A DNA stretch of 64,000 bases from Azadirachta indica (lineage: Eukaryota > Streptophyta > Magnoliopsida > Sapindales > Meliaceae). Below are positions 34,641 to 46,140 of the stretch, one piece after another (the stretch's first letter is position 1; each line of letters begins with the position of its first letter). Both the position numbers and the translations under genes were made by a program. Location of the stretch: positions 17,071,182 to 17,135,181 of the forward strand of contig CM040445.1 of assembly GCA_022749755.1 (NCBI GenBank). Direction: 5' to 3'. A model generated the notes under the pieces. That model had not been told where the DNA came from, searched no databases, and worked only from the letters and a program-made list of their open reading frames with translations.

Positions 34641-35310
34641 CCGTCCTCAAGGTAGAAAAGATGTCAAGAACCAAGGTTGTTTGATGGATTGAAGACATGA
34701 TTCTAAAAAAAAAAAGAAGGGATTAAAACCTTTTGTTAGAATTTTCCCAAAACAGAGTAAACATACAATCAAAAACCTACAACCAAAGATTTAAGAAACA
34801 TGAAGAATCTTTCTAAAAAGTAACGGAAGTAGTGAAAACCTTGTACCAAATCAAAGAAAGCAGTGTTTGCCAATGGGTAAGGAAACAAGAAGGGTCCACA
34901 ACAAATATTCTAAAGAAGAGAACACGAAAATAGTAAAGTGTTTTAATTTTCTCTCTTTTTCAGAAGTGAAAAGTCTTAATATTTTGATATTTGCTTTAAT
35001 AGAAAAATAGAGGCAATTTATAAAGTCACAAACATTAAAGGATCAATCCATTTAGCAATTAAATACAACTAAAGGGGATGGCAGCAAGGCTTCATAATTC
35101 TAGCCAGTAGAGAACAAATCGGCGAGGGTAGTAACTTTGACAGGCATTTTGAAATTTCTACATTGTGGTACATTATATTGATACGAACAGAATGATAACA
35201 ATTTGCAGAACAAAAATATGGAATATTACAAGTTAAGTTCGAGATATTGATCATATGAGATTGCTCACCCTGAAAAGACTGCACAGCCTATACAATGAAG
35301 AAGCTAACAT

Positions 35311-36595
35311 TGAAACATGAAAATTTCATGGGCACAAGTAAATTAAGCTCATAGTGTGGAAGATAAATTTAAACATGAAAATAATATGTCATTTTATTAG
35401 ATAATGTATACAAAAGCACAAGTAAATTGAAACCACTCTTTAAGACACAACTTGTGTGCTATAGTGTGGAAGATAAAATTAAGCTTAAGTCTGGCTCAAA
35501 TTAATATAATGTCCTAGGTTTAACCTATTTGGAGAGTACTTAGACCTAAAGAATCCATAGTATAATTCAGCTAATGCATGGGGAACACAAAAGCTCAAAG
35601 GATTTTCTATTTTGAAAGCCTAAATTTAGAATCTTTTTTAGCCCCAAAAACCTCACTTTAATTAATCTTGCATTAATTAAAATAATTATTTTATTACAAA
35701 TAAAATTACTTAAAATAAATATCTTATTCTAATTAGGATTAATTATAAAAAGTATTTTATTACAAAATTGAGATTTAAACGCCTATTTTAACCAAGATTA
35801 AATTACACTAATTTAATTCTTAAATAAAGTCATGTCTTAAGAACATTGACTTGCACTAAAATAAGATTGCATGAACTAGTGTTATTCTACCACAACTTTA
35901 CGTCACATATTATAAAAGACTGCTTAATCTCAAGTTTAGGGGATCAGTACCCATGAGCTTATAGCCTTCCTAAAGCATATCCATAAGGAGTATCATCTTC
36001 TTTGTGACAATGTTGGCAATTTTTTCACTTTCTAGGTATCATTTATCGCCTAGGTCAACCATACACACTACCTTAATGTCTTACTATCTTTCTCGCATCC
36101 ATTTACCTTAACTTGATAGTTTTTAGCCTTCAAAAACACCTTGTCTACAACCTTAAGTTTGTTATTTCATAAATGGTCATATTAAATACCACTGCGAGAT
36201 GGTCTATTCAGTACGATCTAATTGTAATCCACTATTAAACTATTGTGTTTTTTTACATTGACACTGGGACTATCTTATTCCTATACACATTGTGGACTCA
36301 TAATTTGTGTTTCATGTTTTTTCTAAGTCTTTCTCAAATACAAAAGTGGTAACAAGCAGTGGTAGCATATCTCTCCATTTAAATTCAAGCCAAGTCTCAT
36401 AAAGTTGCAACATCACCACTCCCGAATCATCTAATGCGATCCAGGGGAAATGGTTGGCTTTACTCCCCACAACTCAAAAAAGAAGTGTGAAATCCCAATT
36501 TGGATCAAAGTTTATCGAGAGTGATATCAAGCCTACGTGAGCAATCAACCAATCATGATTGGATATGTGGATTAGGTGGATTTTCCCTACCAACA
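35311..36595 (+). repeat. 3' LTR of the Tat element
   Basis: Direct repeat of 22,567-24,768 without the 920-bp insertion, about 1.29 kb. Ends with CCCTACCAACA and is followed by the Del sequence that continues from 22,566. Within it a ~50-bp segment (ACAAGTAAATT..AGCTCATAGTGTGGAAGATAAA) occurs twice. Confidence 0.85.
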
Positions 36596-37834
36596 GATGT
36601 GTAGAGACTTGAGGAATATTTTTTGATAGAGGAGTATAAAGAACGATAAAGCTAAGTTTGTATCTAGATGTTTAGTATGCCAACAATTAAAGGTTGAACA
36701 CTAACAACATTGAGGGCTTTTACAATCCCTTCTTACTCTAAAATAGAAATGGGAACATATCACCATGAATTGATCTACGAAATAAGTCAGCGCACTTTTT
36801 GGCAATTAGAACTACTGATAGCATAAAGGAGATAGTGATATTACATGGTGTTCTAGTGAGTATTATTTTTTATAGAGATCCATAATTCACCTTTAATTTA
36901 TGGGCTAGTTTGCATAAGAAGTTTGGAACAAGATTAAATTTTAGCACTGCCTTTCATTCACAGACTGATGCTCAATGAAAAAGAACTATCCAAACTCTTA
37001 AAGGTATGTTATAAGCTTGTGTGTTAGATCTATGAGGCATTTAGGAAGAACACTTGTCGTTGATTGAGTTTACATATAATAATAGTTTTCGTTCTAGTAT
37101 TCTTACAGCCTATTTGTTGTGATGAGGTCAGTTAAAGAAGATTGTTGGGACCGAATATTGTTCAAGTCATTGTTGAGAAAATCAAGCAAAAAAAGTTGGG
37201 ATGATAAACGTAGGCAAGATTTGCAATTTCAAGTTGGATATTATGTTTTCTTAAAGGTATCATCATGGAAAGAAGCCTTTTGTTTTGGTTTAAAAAAAAA
37301 AAAAGAATTGAAGCCTAGCCCGAGATTTCTTAGGTCTTTTGAGATCTCGGAGAAAATCGGTACCATAGCTTATCATGTAGCTTTACCACCTCACTTATCC
37401 AAACTCCACAATGCATTTCATATGTAGGTGTTGATGATATACACAACTAATCCTTCTCATATCTTGGATTGCCATCCAATTCAAATTTCAGAAGACATAT
37501 CATACTAGGAGCTACCGAGGAAATCATTGATAGAAAATAAGAAGTATTAAGAATAAGAGTTATTCCATTTGTCAAAGTTTGTTGGGAAAATTACTCAATA
37601 GAGGTAGCCAAATGATACACAAAGATCATGATAAAGGAGAAATACCCCCAAGTTTTTAATGATCAAGGTATGAATTAAAATTTCTAGGACAAAATTTCAT
37701 TAGAGAAATTACTCGATAGAGGAAGCCAAATAGCATAAAGAGATCAGGATGAAGAAGAAGTACCCCCAATGTTTTGATGATTAAGGTACGAATTAAAATT
37801 TGAAGGACAAAATTTCTTTAAGTGGGGGAGAATA
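36596..37834 (+). pseudogene. Del/Tekay-type gypsy integrase (right part) to polypurine tract
   Basis: This continues the element begun at 22,151. Decayed integrase core motifs run from 36,600 to 37,100. The best piece, 37,119-37,427, reads RRQDLQFQVGYYVFLKVSS then PSPRFLRSFEISEKIGTIAY and ALPPHLSKLHNAFHM, the classic C-terminal integrase segment of Del/Tekay elements. A chromodomain would follow but is not readable. A ~70-bp segment with AGTAC(C)CCCAA..TTTTGATGAT.AAGGTA.GAATTAAAATT occurs twice (37,640-37,690 and 37,755-37,800). AGTGGGGGAGAATA at 37,821-37,834 is the polypurine tract. Confidence 0.85.
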
Positions 37835-40800
37835 TGTAACGCCATGTCTTTATATATTGAACAAAAATGGATTGAATTATTTTCAAACTTTGAAATTTAA
37901 ATTTTGGTTGCAATTAATTAAGATAGATGGTAATTTCAATTTTGATTTTGGATTTGAAATTTTGATTTTGAAATTTGGTTTTATGATCTTGATGTATTAG
38001 TTTTGATTTGATTTTTGAAGTGAGATTTTAGTTATCAACTTTTGAATTCGAAAGCCATTTTTTAGTTGTAAATAGGTGTTAGTATCTCACTTGACACCAT
38101 ATACTTTCGCTTTACAATTCATTAGACAATTCTTCTTCTTGAAAGATCTTCTCTAATTTCTGCACTTTCCAAGTTTTGGTAAAAGGAATTCTTTAGAGCC
38201 TTAGCTAATCTAGATATGTTTAATTATCTTTTTCTATGTGTTTGTCTTATTTGTTGTGTTGTTATAAATAGTTTATACTAAAGAATCATGGCTCTTTTTC
38301 TATTAGGAAAATTATTAATATAAGCTTTATTTTTATTGATGATTTTATAGGAAGTAAGTGACTTATTACACATAGTAGGAAATCTATTGGCTTAATATTT
38401 GTTTAGAGTTAAGTAGATTTATACATAATATATTTTAATTTAATACTTTCAACTACTAATGACAATTGTAAGGATGAGAATGTTTTATAAGAATTAAAGG
38501 TTATTTCATGCATTTGTTTCAAGTTAGTTTTCTTTGAAATAGAAACTAAAGCAAACTCTAGTTTTCTTACTTCTAAACTAATAAGACTTTGTTGGTTTAA
38601 AGAAAAAATTAAAACTTGATTTATGTTACTGGTTTACTAAATTGATAATTGTTTGTTTTCTCATCTAAATAGTGTTTCTTAAATAATTTGAATATTTTTT
38701 CCCTAAATGCATGTTTTAGCTTACATTCAAGGAAATTAGCTTGTTCATACTTAAGTTATATATATTTATTAAGCCATAAACTACATTGTTGCCTTATCTA
38801 AATTTTCTTTCTAAACTACGATATTTAGTTTCTTTAAAAAATCATTTTAAAAATGTTAGTAATATTATTTATATATTTTACATGAATCATTGAATGTATT
38901 ACATGAAATGAACATGGAGGAATAAATGTTATTGAACCTATTATAATGAAAAGTCATATTTAGTAATTAATATTTAACTCATTGTCTGTAGTAGTTATTT
39001 CTTATCGTTACCGGCTACCTAAGTTATTGTCTGTGCACTTTTTTACTATTAATGACCAAGTTTTCAGGATACAATTGTACTGAATCGATATAAATGAGAC
39101 ACTGAAGTACTAATTATGCTATGACACATAGCTATATAAGTTTTCTTAAATGTTCTAAACTCTATCACATTCTTCATTTTATTAAATGTGGTACTCATGC
39201 TTACATACTATTAAATGTTCCTATAAAAATGAAAGTTTCTTAACTATAATTACTACAACTTAAAGGTTGTAACTCTCAAGTATAGGTTATCTCTAGTAAT
39301 AATTTCGGAAGTCCGAGTGTCGGTTTACAGGGAATACGTTATATTAAGTCCACAAGTCCAAAGGTCTAAATATTACAAATCCAAATATTCAAATATTATA
39401 AGAAATGGAATGAATTTATTTATTGTCAAATTTAAATTCAATATTATTATATATTAGGGCATTAGGGATCCATTTTAATGATTTGTATAGAATTTATTTT
39501 TGATCCTTTTTTTTTAAAGAAAAACATAATTAAGAATCAAAAGAAGTGATCTTAATTGGATGATGAAAAAAACATTTAAGCACAAAAAAATCAAAAGACT
39601 TACCTTTTAGTTGATGGTGAAAAACTATAAGTTGCCTTACTCTTGATATGTAGAAAACATTCAAGTATTCAATGTACCATTTGTTAACAATGAATCAAGG
39701 TTTCTAATAATTCAAAATCACTTGCAAAAGATAGTACTCAATCAATAAAAAGATTGACAATGAAGAACGAAACAAAGGATCAAAGAACAAAACTATAAAA
39801 TCATCAAAAGTTTACCCTTACCCCTAATTACGAAATTAGAAATACATCATTTAATTGAAGTTCAAATTACAAAAAGAAAACAGAAATGGTAAAAATTTTC
39901 CTCTCCTCACTTCTACAACTTCCTTTATATAGGTAAAACAAAAGATATTTCACATATGTGAACATAATTTTGTTAATTTCCAATTAATCACTCTTTACCA
40001 ATTTCCAACATATTTTTTATCATGAAAACCACCGAATTTTGTAAAATAGCCTTCTTCAAAGTTGTAGGTGGATGACTCATCTTTCTAATGGTCTATATCT
40101 CACCCTTATTGCCATTTTAGACCGTGAGTTGTGTTGAAAATAGACAGAGATATTCAAGTCACATTTCTCTACCGCCCTTCTAGAATAATAGCTCATTTTG
40201 ATAGCCGACCAGTTGAAATTTAAGAAAGTGCAAAACATAAAAAATTTAGATCCCTTTCTCACCTTTCTAGATCACCTAACCATATAATTTTTTTTTACGT
40301 ATTTAGGGGGATAAGCCCTAAATACAGAAGCATGTTGGGCCGGTTCAAAGATGCGCTTGAGTTCTGTTGAAGCCCAATTTCGTCCCATTAATTACTCTAA
40401 CTGGTCCAACCTTTAGCTTACAAAGTTGTGAAATGATGAGTTTATATTTGTCCAGCTTAAGAATTGTTTAATTGATGATTTGGATTGAAAGATACGTTCA
40501 TTATACGAAACCTGCGCAAAACAACTATGTAGTCCAATTCATGTTTTACAATTTAATATAAAGGAACATGCTTCATTATTGAGGAATATAAGGACATTAT
40601 TAAGTGTAAATCATAATATTTCTCTTGATAAACTTACACTTTTAAACATTCATCAATAATATTTATTATTCCCAAAATAAATGTCTTATGAATAAATAAT
40701 TATTTTTTCTATATATATAGAATGTTAGGTATAAATTTACTTACCAAGTACGCAGCTCACCCCTTATCATTAATATTTTACAAATTAAAATGTGTATAAA

Positions 40801-41031
40801 AGGATTGAGTTGATAGAGATTTTGAGCTAGACCTTTTTAGAGATTAAAATGTTTAATTTGCAATAAGGAACATTTATTTTTATGTTACCTATTGGGTTAA
40901 GTTTTCAATAAATATTTGTTACATTTTATTTTAGAAGGACTTTTAATTTGTAATGTTAAGGTTGATATAAAATTGAAATTTAAATTTCATTTTAATTTTT
41001 GTCATATGGAGGAAAATTTTGGGTTGTTACA
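37835..41031 (+). repeat. 3' LTR of the Del-type element, split by a solo LTR
   Basis: Starts TGTAACGCC right after the polypurine tract and ends GGGTTGTTACA, giving the TGTAAC...GTTACA ends usual for Del/Tekay. After removing the nested solo LTR (39,251-40,655) the length is about 1.8 kb. No second LTR is present because the 5' half of the element is gone. Confidence 0.75.
39251..40655 (-). mobile_element. Solo LTR nested in the Del LTR, perfect ATAAT duplication
   Basis: An inverted copy of the segment at 61,152-62,554 (1,405 against 1,403 bp). It is flanked by ATAAT at 39,246-39,250 and 40,656-40,660. On the minus strand it starts TGATGAATGTTTAAAAG and carries a TATA-like TTTATATAGG stretch (plus 39,914-39,940 region) as LTR promoters do. 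The terminal CA has decayed to TA. No internal region is present. Confidence 0.85.
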
Positions 41032-41813
41032 ACTAATCCATCCTGCGGCTCGTAGCTATAATTGAATACTAGTCACAATAGAATACTTCACAAAATGTGT
41101 AGAAGCAATTCCTCTCAAGAAGGCCTCTAGTTCCATCAAGGCTAACTTTATGAAAGAATGTATCATATGCTAGTTTGGGGTTCTCCACAAGCTCATTGTA
41201 AACAATGGAATACATTTGGTGAACAGACAAGTGTAAGACACTATGGCATCAAACATAGACATCAACGCCACACTATCCGCAAGAAAACAAGCAAGGTAAG
41301 CCCACTAACAAAAGGGTTTTAAAGATCCTTAGCAAGATGGCTTATAAATATATACTCTGATAACTGAAGTGCACATCTTAATAAAACATTATAAGGCTAC
41401 ATGACCTCATAAAAAATTACCACCAATTTCTCCTTATTTGCTTTAGTATATGGCATAAGGATCATAACCTTGGTCGAGCTCAACATTCCCACTACCTATA
41501 CAATTCTTGCAAATGAAAATCCTTTAAACTTTACTCTCATACCACAACTAAAGAACGTAGATGAGAAAAAAGAAGTTACATAGAAGCACATGGACTTATA
41601 CCACTAGAGAATAGTAATAACTATGCCAAAGTTGTGCAAAGCCTCAACCTTAATCCCAATGACATGGTCTTTAGAATAGAAAACCATGTCAAGATGACAC
41701 CACCAACTAATTTCACTCCATAGTGGAAAGTCCTCTACATCATTGAGGAGGCCATTAATAATGGATACTATAGCGTTGCTACCATTGTTCACAGTAATGC
41801 TACTATGTGTGCA
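41032..41813 (+). pseudogene. Second Tat copy: integrase remnant
   Basis: Reads LIHPAARSYN*ILVTIEYF, KCVEAIPLKKASSSIKANFM, LIVNNGIHLVNRQV and later FSLFALVYG (41,430), collinear with the integrase of the complete Tat element (29,385-29,800) but clearly diverged. The Del LTR ends immediately to its left, suggesting the Del element inserted into this Tat copy. Confidence 0.8.
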
Positions 41814-43326
41814 TGTAACCGCAAGTGCACAGGTTGTGACAAATAATAAAGTGATAAGTAAGAGTATCGTCTCATGAGAATTGAATCTTTAAAGCTAATT
41901 ATTATGGTTATGGCAACTTAATTTTATCTGGGCAAGCTAATTTCAAGAAACAAATTCTAGAATAAAAGATAATTAAATAACAAACTGAATTAAAAAATAA
42001 AAATCTCTATGACAATAGTTCTAAGGTCTTGACTTCACTCAATTCTCCCTATATTTCTCCTATTTAGCTATTGTCAATGTGTTCCTATTCATTTCATAAA
42101 TCACAGGTTTAAGATTAACTTCATTACCTATCTCGAACATTAAATAAGATCTTATCCATAATTAACCAAGCCAATATCCATATCTAACTTGACTAATTAA
42201 ACATTTATTAAATTTCACCCCTATTTACTACCAAGGAATTGATTACCTCCCATCTAGCAATATCCTAAGTTTTAATATGATTATCTAAGTGTCTCATAAA
42301 CTCACAACAACTTAGATTGTGTTTCCCTGAACTAATAAAGGACTCAGTCTTTACCAACCATCAAATCATTAATCAAAAATCAACTAATTTATCATGTAAC
42401 AAATTAGAGGCATTAAGCAATTAAGAACACAAATGAATGGAATTGTACTAACATTAACAAAATACTAAATAATCAAAACATGGTTCAAATAAGTTACATC
42501 AATCTCTAGAGTAAGAAAACTAGCCTAACATAGAAAGATCCATAGCAATTATAATCAAGAAATTCATAAGTGCAAATATAGTCAAACAACATTACAAATT
42601 ATAAATTTCAAAAGAGAAAACTAGAATTCAATGCTCCAAGACCCTAATGCTTTTAGAATCCTCTAAGGATCTTTAAAAAATTATAGATCTTCAAGTGTTT
42701 CTCTCTTTAGAAAATTTAGCTTTTTTCTCTCCTCCTTGGAATTCTGTATGTTTTCCTCCCTTTTTCATATTTTGAAATGGTTGCCCAAGTAAAAAAATTT
42801 TGAAACCCTTAAATTTAGTCAAATCTAGCCATCCAAACTTGATCCAAGGGCTGAAAATGGCTTTAGGATGTCATTCAACTCACGAAGAGGCATAGACACA
42901 TGATTTAAAGGCACTGAAGCACCACTATTGCTCTGTGCATGGCACGGTCATGCCACCCTTACTATCCCATAATGATATAGTCGCCTTAGGGTGGCACGGG
43001 CCCACCACACTTACTACCCATGATATATCATTAGAAAGCTCCAAATGTCTAGTTTCCAATACAACATATGAAACGCAATTTCAAGTTGTGTAGACGAAGC
43101 TAGGATCGTTTTAATAACTCATACTCAGCATATTAATTTTGGCTGCTTATGATATATTTTCTACTTTTTTAGCCCAATTTACACTAAATTCTCCTTAATT
43201 CCACTTTTCTTGTTTCTCTACACACAAACACACAAATTCATCAACTAACTCTTGAGCTTAATATTCTTTTTCACAAATATTTAAGCTGAAAAGTAATTAA
43301 TTCATGGGTAAAATACTCACTCATCA
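41814..43326 (-). mobile_element. Solo LTR in the second Tat copy (same family as 10.5 kb)
   Basis: On the plus strand it begins near TGTAACCGCAAGTGCACAGG and ends CACTCATCA, so on the minus strand it starts TGATGAGTGAGTATTTT. Blocks such as ACTTCACTCAATTCTCCCTA..TTTCTCCTATTTAGC match the 10.5-kb copy in the same order. Tat sequence continues on both sides. I found no exact target duplication, so the left boundary is uncertain by some ten bases. Confidence 0.75.
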
Positions 43327-44735
43327 ATCATCGATGGACAAATCTTAGGAGATCCCATCAAAGGAAAATAAGTAAAAAGATACTATTATTAGTCTAGACA
43401 ACACTACTTAAGGGATGCATTAGTGCAAGATAGAGGTAATATCAACTTGGATCCCTCTCACATCTCCCTACAAACGTAGGGACCAAGTTGCTCGAGTGGT
43501 GGTAAAACACTTAAAACTAGGTGCGAAGCATTTATATGGATTGTTTGTCTTTTATCTCTTTCCCTACCTCCAAAGGGAACTCTTTCGTAAAATCCTTTCC
43601 CTTTTTAATTGTCTCTTTATTTCTTTCTTTAAGCAAAGATCATTTTAAGAACTTGTTTTTCGCAAAAGAATTCATTAGAATAAAATTCATGCCTCAACTG
43701 ATTTATAACATCTTTTCCCTCAAAATATTACAAGGCCATTCTCTTCTTAAGAAAAAATTATTGCATTATGTACTAAAATGGAAAAGGAAAATATTACAAA
43801 ATCCTCTATTTTTAAAGAATCTCCTAATACCAAACATCCTCATAGAAGCATACGCATAAGGGATAATCGACAACAATCATAATACATGATCGGGATGTTA
43901 CCATATTACGAAGGACAACAACTATAATAAATTATCTGGACATTTTGATCAACAATAGATAATGCATAATCGATAATATTCTATACCTAGGCAAGCCATT
44001 TAGCCCCATATATGCTTAACAACAGTCCGAAAGCCCTATGTCAGTACCTTTACAGGAAGCCAATGTGACCCTAAGCATATGGAAGCTCTGTTACAAAGGA
44101 ATGACCTTTGTGATATCATAAAGTGATGTACCATCCACCATATGTGTACCCATGTTAGAGCAATGCCATGAAGAAGCCCAAACTATAATTACTAGGTAGA
44201 AGAAGGCCACCGACAGACATAATACATGACCAAGTGCTTTCAAAGGACTAGATCCCTGAGGAATGCCCACAAATGCTAATGCATGGAAGCTCACTCAGGC
44301 AAAACACCACACGATCTACAACTCTCGTGCATATAGTGACAAAAATTACTATAAATTTCTGCCTAATAGCAGATGTCACCATATTGACTGATGTTATAAC
44401 TAGATAGCTCAAGAGGGGGGTTAATTAAATGTATAAAGAAATAAGGGTGTCACTTATATCTCAAAATCTAATAATGTTTCTCTCATACTCACACACAAGA
44501 AGTGTAAAGAAATAGCCTTGATCAAAGAATCTTATCAAGGAACGTACAAACATTCTTTAATTTCATAGAATAATACAAATAAAAACTAGAGTATATGAAT
44601 TAGATGTATGATTTGCAAAGATAAGCATAAATTCTTTATATTGCACTTTTAAAATAAATATAACAAAGTTTTCAAGTGTGAAAAACTTATTTCAAATGAG
44701 TTTATGCTAGTATTTATAGTGTGAAAAACATTCTA
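43327..44735. other. Second Tat copy continued, then unassigned inserted sequence
   Basis: To about 43,490 the sequence parallels 30,136-30,290 of the complete Tat element (GATCCCATCAA.GGAAAAT). From there to about 44,390 nothing is recognised. From about 44,395 (GCTCAAGAGGGGGGTTAATTAAATG) to 44,735 it resembles an LTR segment in style, with polyadenylation-like AATAAA words, and it truncates the beta-galactosidase fragment. Confidence 0.4.
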
Positions 44736-45403
44736 AGCTTAGCTTTCGCATAACTTAAATTGTCAATGTTGCTCAACATACAGAATTTCTCACTCGTAGG
44801 GTTGATGGTGAATTTGTCATCTGATCATCAACAAATTAAATTATCATCATCAACATTATTTTTACTTATGTTATTTGATTGCCACTTACATCAACATTTT
44901 TCATTAAATTCTTGGTTTCTACATTGGCAATGGCGAAAAATTGTTTTGCTTGTTTAATAGCTGCATAAAGTTGCTTCAGATGTCCCCACTTAGGCTGATT
45001 TAGGTTAACTGAAAGTTTAGAATTTTTAATTAATTAATAATCATGAATTAGACTAATAGAAATTCAGATGATTAAGGTTGTTTAATTATTGAATATTAAT
45101 TATCATATTCATCAAGGGGTGCATAGTAATCATATGAAGTTACAATATAAGGACCTCCTACCGTGCAGCTGAAGTTAGTTCCTCCATGATATTGACAATT
45201 AATTAATGTCATTAAATTAATCAAAGAAGTTAATTAATATTGAACTATATATCTTTATGAAGCATGTAATTATCAATATAGTTAATTGGAGAATAAATTA
45301 CCATTTATAGTTGTTCAAGACTCCTCTACGCTAGAAAAACTTGTCACCGAACATGCAAGATCAGCAGCACTTCTATGGGTCTTTTCTAGCCCAAAGCTTG
45401 AAC
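44736..45403 (-). pseudogene. Plant beta-galactosidase (glycoside hydrolase family 35) fragment, three exons
   Basis: On the minus strand three collinear pieces match plant BGAL enzymes, which trim galactose from cell-wall polymers. Exon a (45,403-45,302) begins after a TATAG acceptor: KLWARKDP, then HRSAADLACSV and, one frame over, RRGVLNNY, ending at a GTAATT donor. Exon b (45,191-45,101): [20 protein letters not shown] then DYYAPLDEY. Exon c (45,008-44,736) after a TTTCAG acceptor: LNQPKWGHLKQLYAAIK, ETKNLMKNV and, after a shift, EKFCMLSN. Stops and frameshifts are present and exon b has lost a proper acceptor. The catalytic glutamates lie in earlier exons that are absent. Introns are retained, so this was moved or left as DNA, not by reverse transcription. 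It is surrounded by transposon sequence. Confidence 0.82.
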
Positions 45404-46140
45404 CTATAATTAATTAATTAATTAATAAAAGAAACAATACCATGAGATGATGAGAATTCGGTTATACATATTATTTAAACATGTTCCTCATTTATAAGCC
45501 TCATACACATGTAGTTGACAGTGTGATAGCACTTACAGCTTTTTGGTTGAGTTACATTGAGGGCAAAATAGGTTTTTCACCCAAAAAGTAAAGAGAATGG
45601 ATGGTAAAGGTCATTTTTGTTATGTCAGAAAGGTGGTAGCTATAAATTAATGGATTCTTTCTCTCTACCAGTGATTTTGGCAAACCTCAGGGGAGATATG
45701 TAAAAATTTCCTTCTAAAATTTATGCATTTAGGTCCACAAGCAAGTTTAAGAAATTTGTAATTTAGTTCGTAGAAAACTTATAGTTATTTTTCATATATT
45801 CAAAATATTTATGTTAAAATATTATATTCATATGAATTTTTTAAAAGTATTTAAAGCATTGTTTTTATAAAAAAAAAAAAGTATTTTGAACTTTTATTCA
45901 TAAATCAATAATCAATTCAAAGACACGTTACAATCATAATCATTTACCTAAAAATGTGTCTTAATCTCTTCAATTTTGACTTCTATTTGTTCTTGTAGTT
46001 TCAACTTTACTCTTTATTGACATCTTGATTTTTGATATTATTTTAATCTTAACAATTGCATTCCAATTATTTATACTAAAAATATCACACCTAATATTAC
46101 AAGAAAAATTTAGTTAATAATACATATCAATGTTTGTTAT
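45404..46140. other. AT-rich sequence upstream of the beta-galactosidase fragment
   Basis: Might include the decayed intron preceding exon a; no earlier BGAL exon could be read. From 45,700 on it is low-complexity AT-rich sequence. Confidence 0.35.

Larger units (their letters stand above)
22567..36595 (+). mobile_element. Complete but decayed Tat-lineage Ty3/gypsy element, about 14 kb, nested in the Del element
   Basis: Direct repeats at both ends (22,567-24,768 and 35,311-36,595) are the LTRs: both begin TGAWACATGAAAAT and end with a CTRCMAACA-type sequence. The flanks GATAT (22,562-22,566) and GATGT (36,596-36,600) are a near-perfect target duplication inside the Del linker. Internally there are gag/protease debris, RT, RNase H, a second (archaeal-like) RNase H, integrase, a long 3' non-coding region with tandem repeats, and an antisense reading frame. 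The second RNase H and long 3' region are features of the Tat clade. Confidence 0.85.

Noticed and set aside
43485..43530. tRNA-like A-box (TTGCTCGAGTGGTGG), possible SINE
   Set aside because: No B-box or 3' tail could be found at the expected distance.
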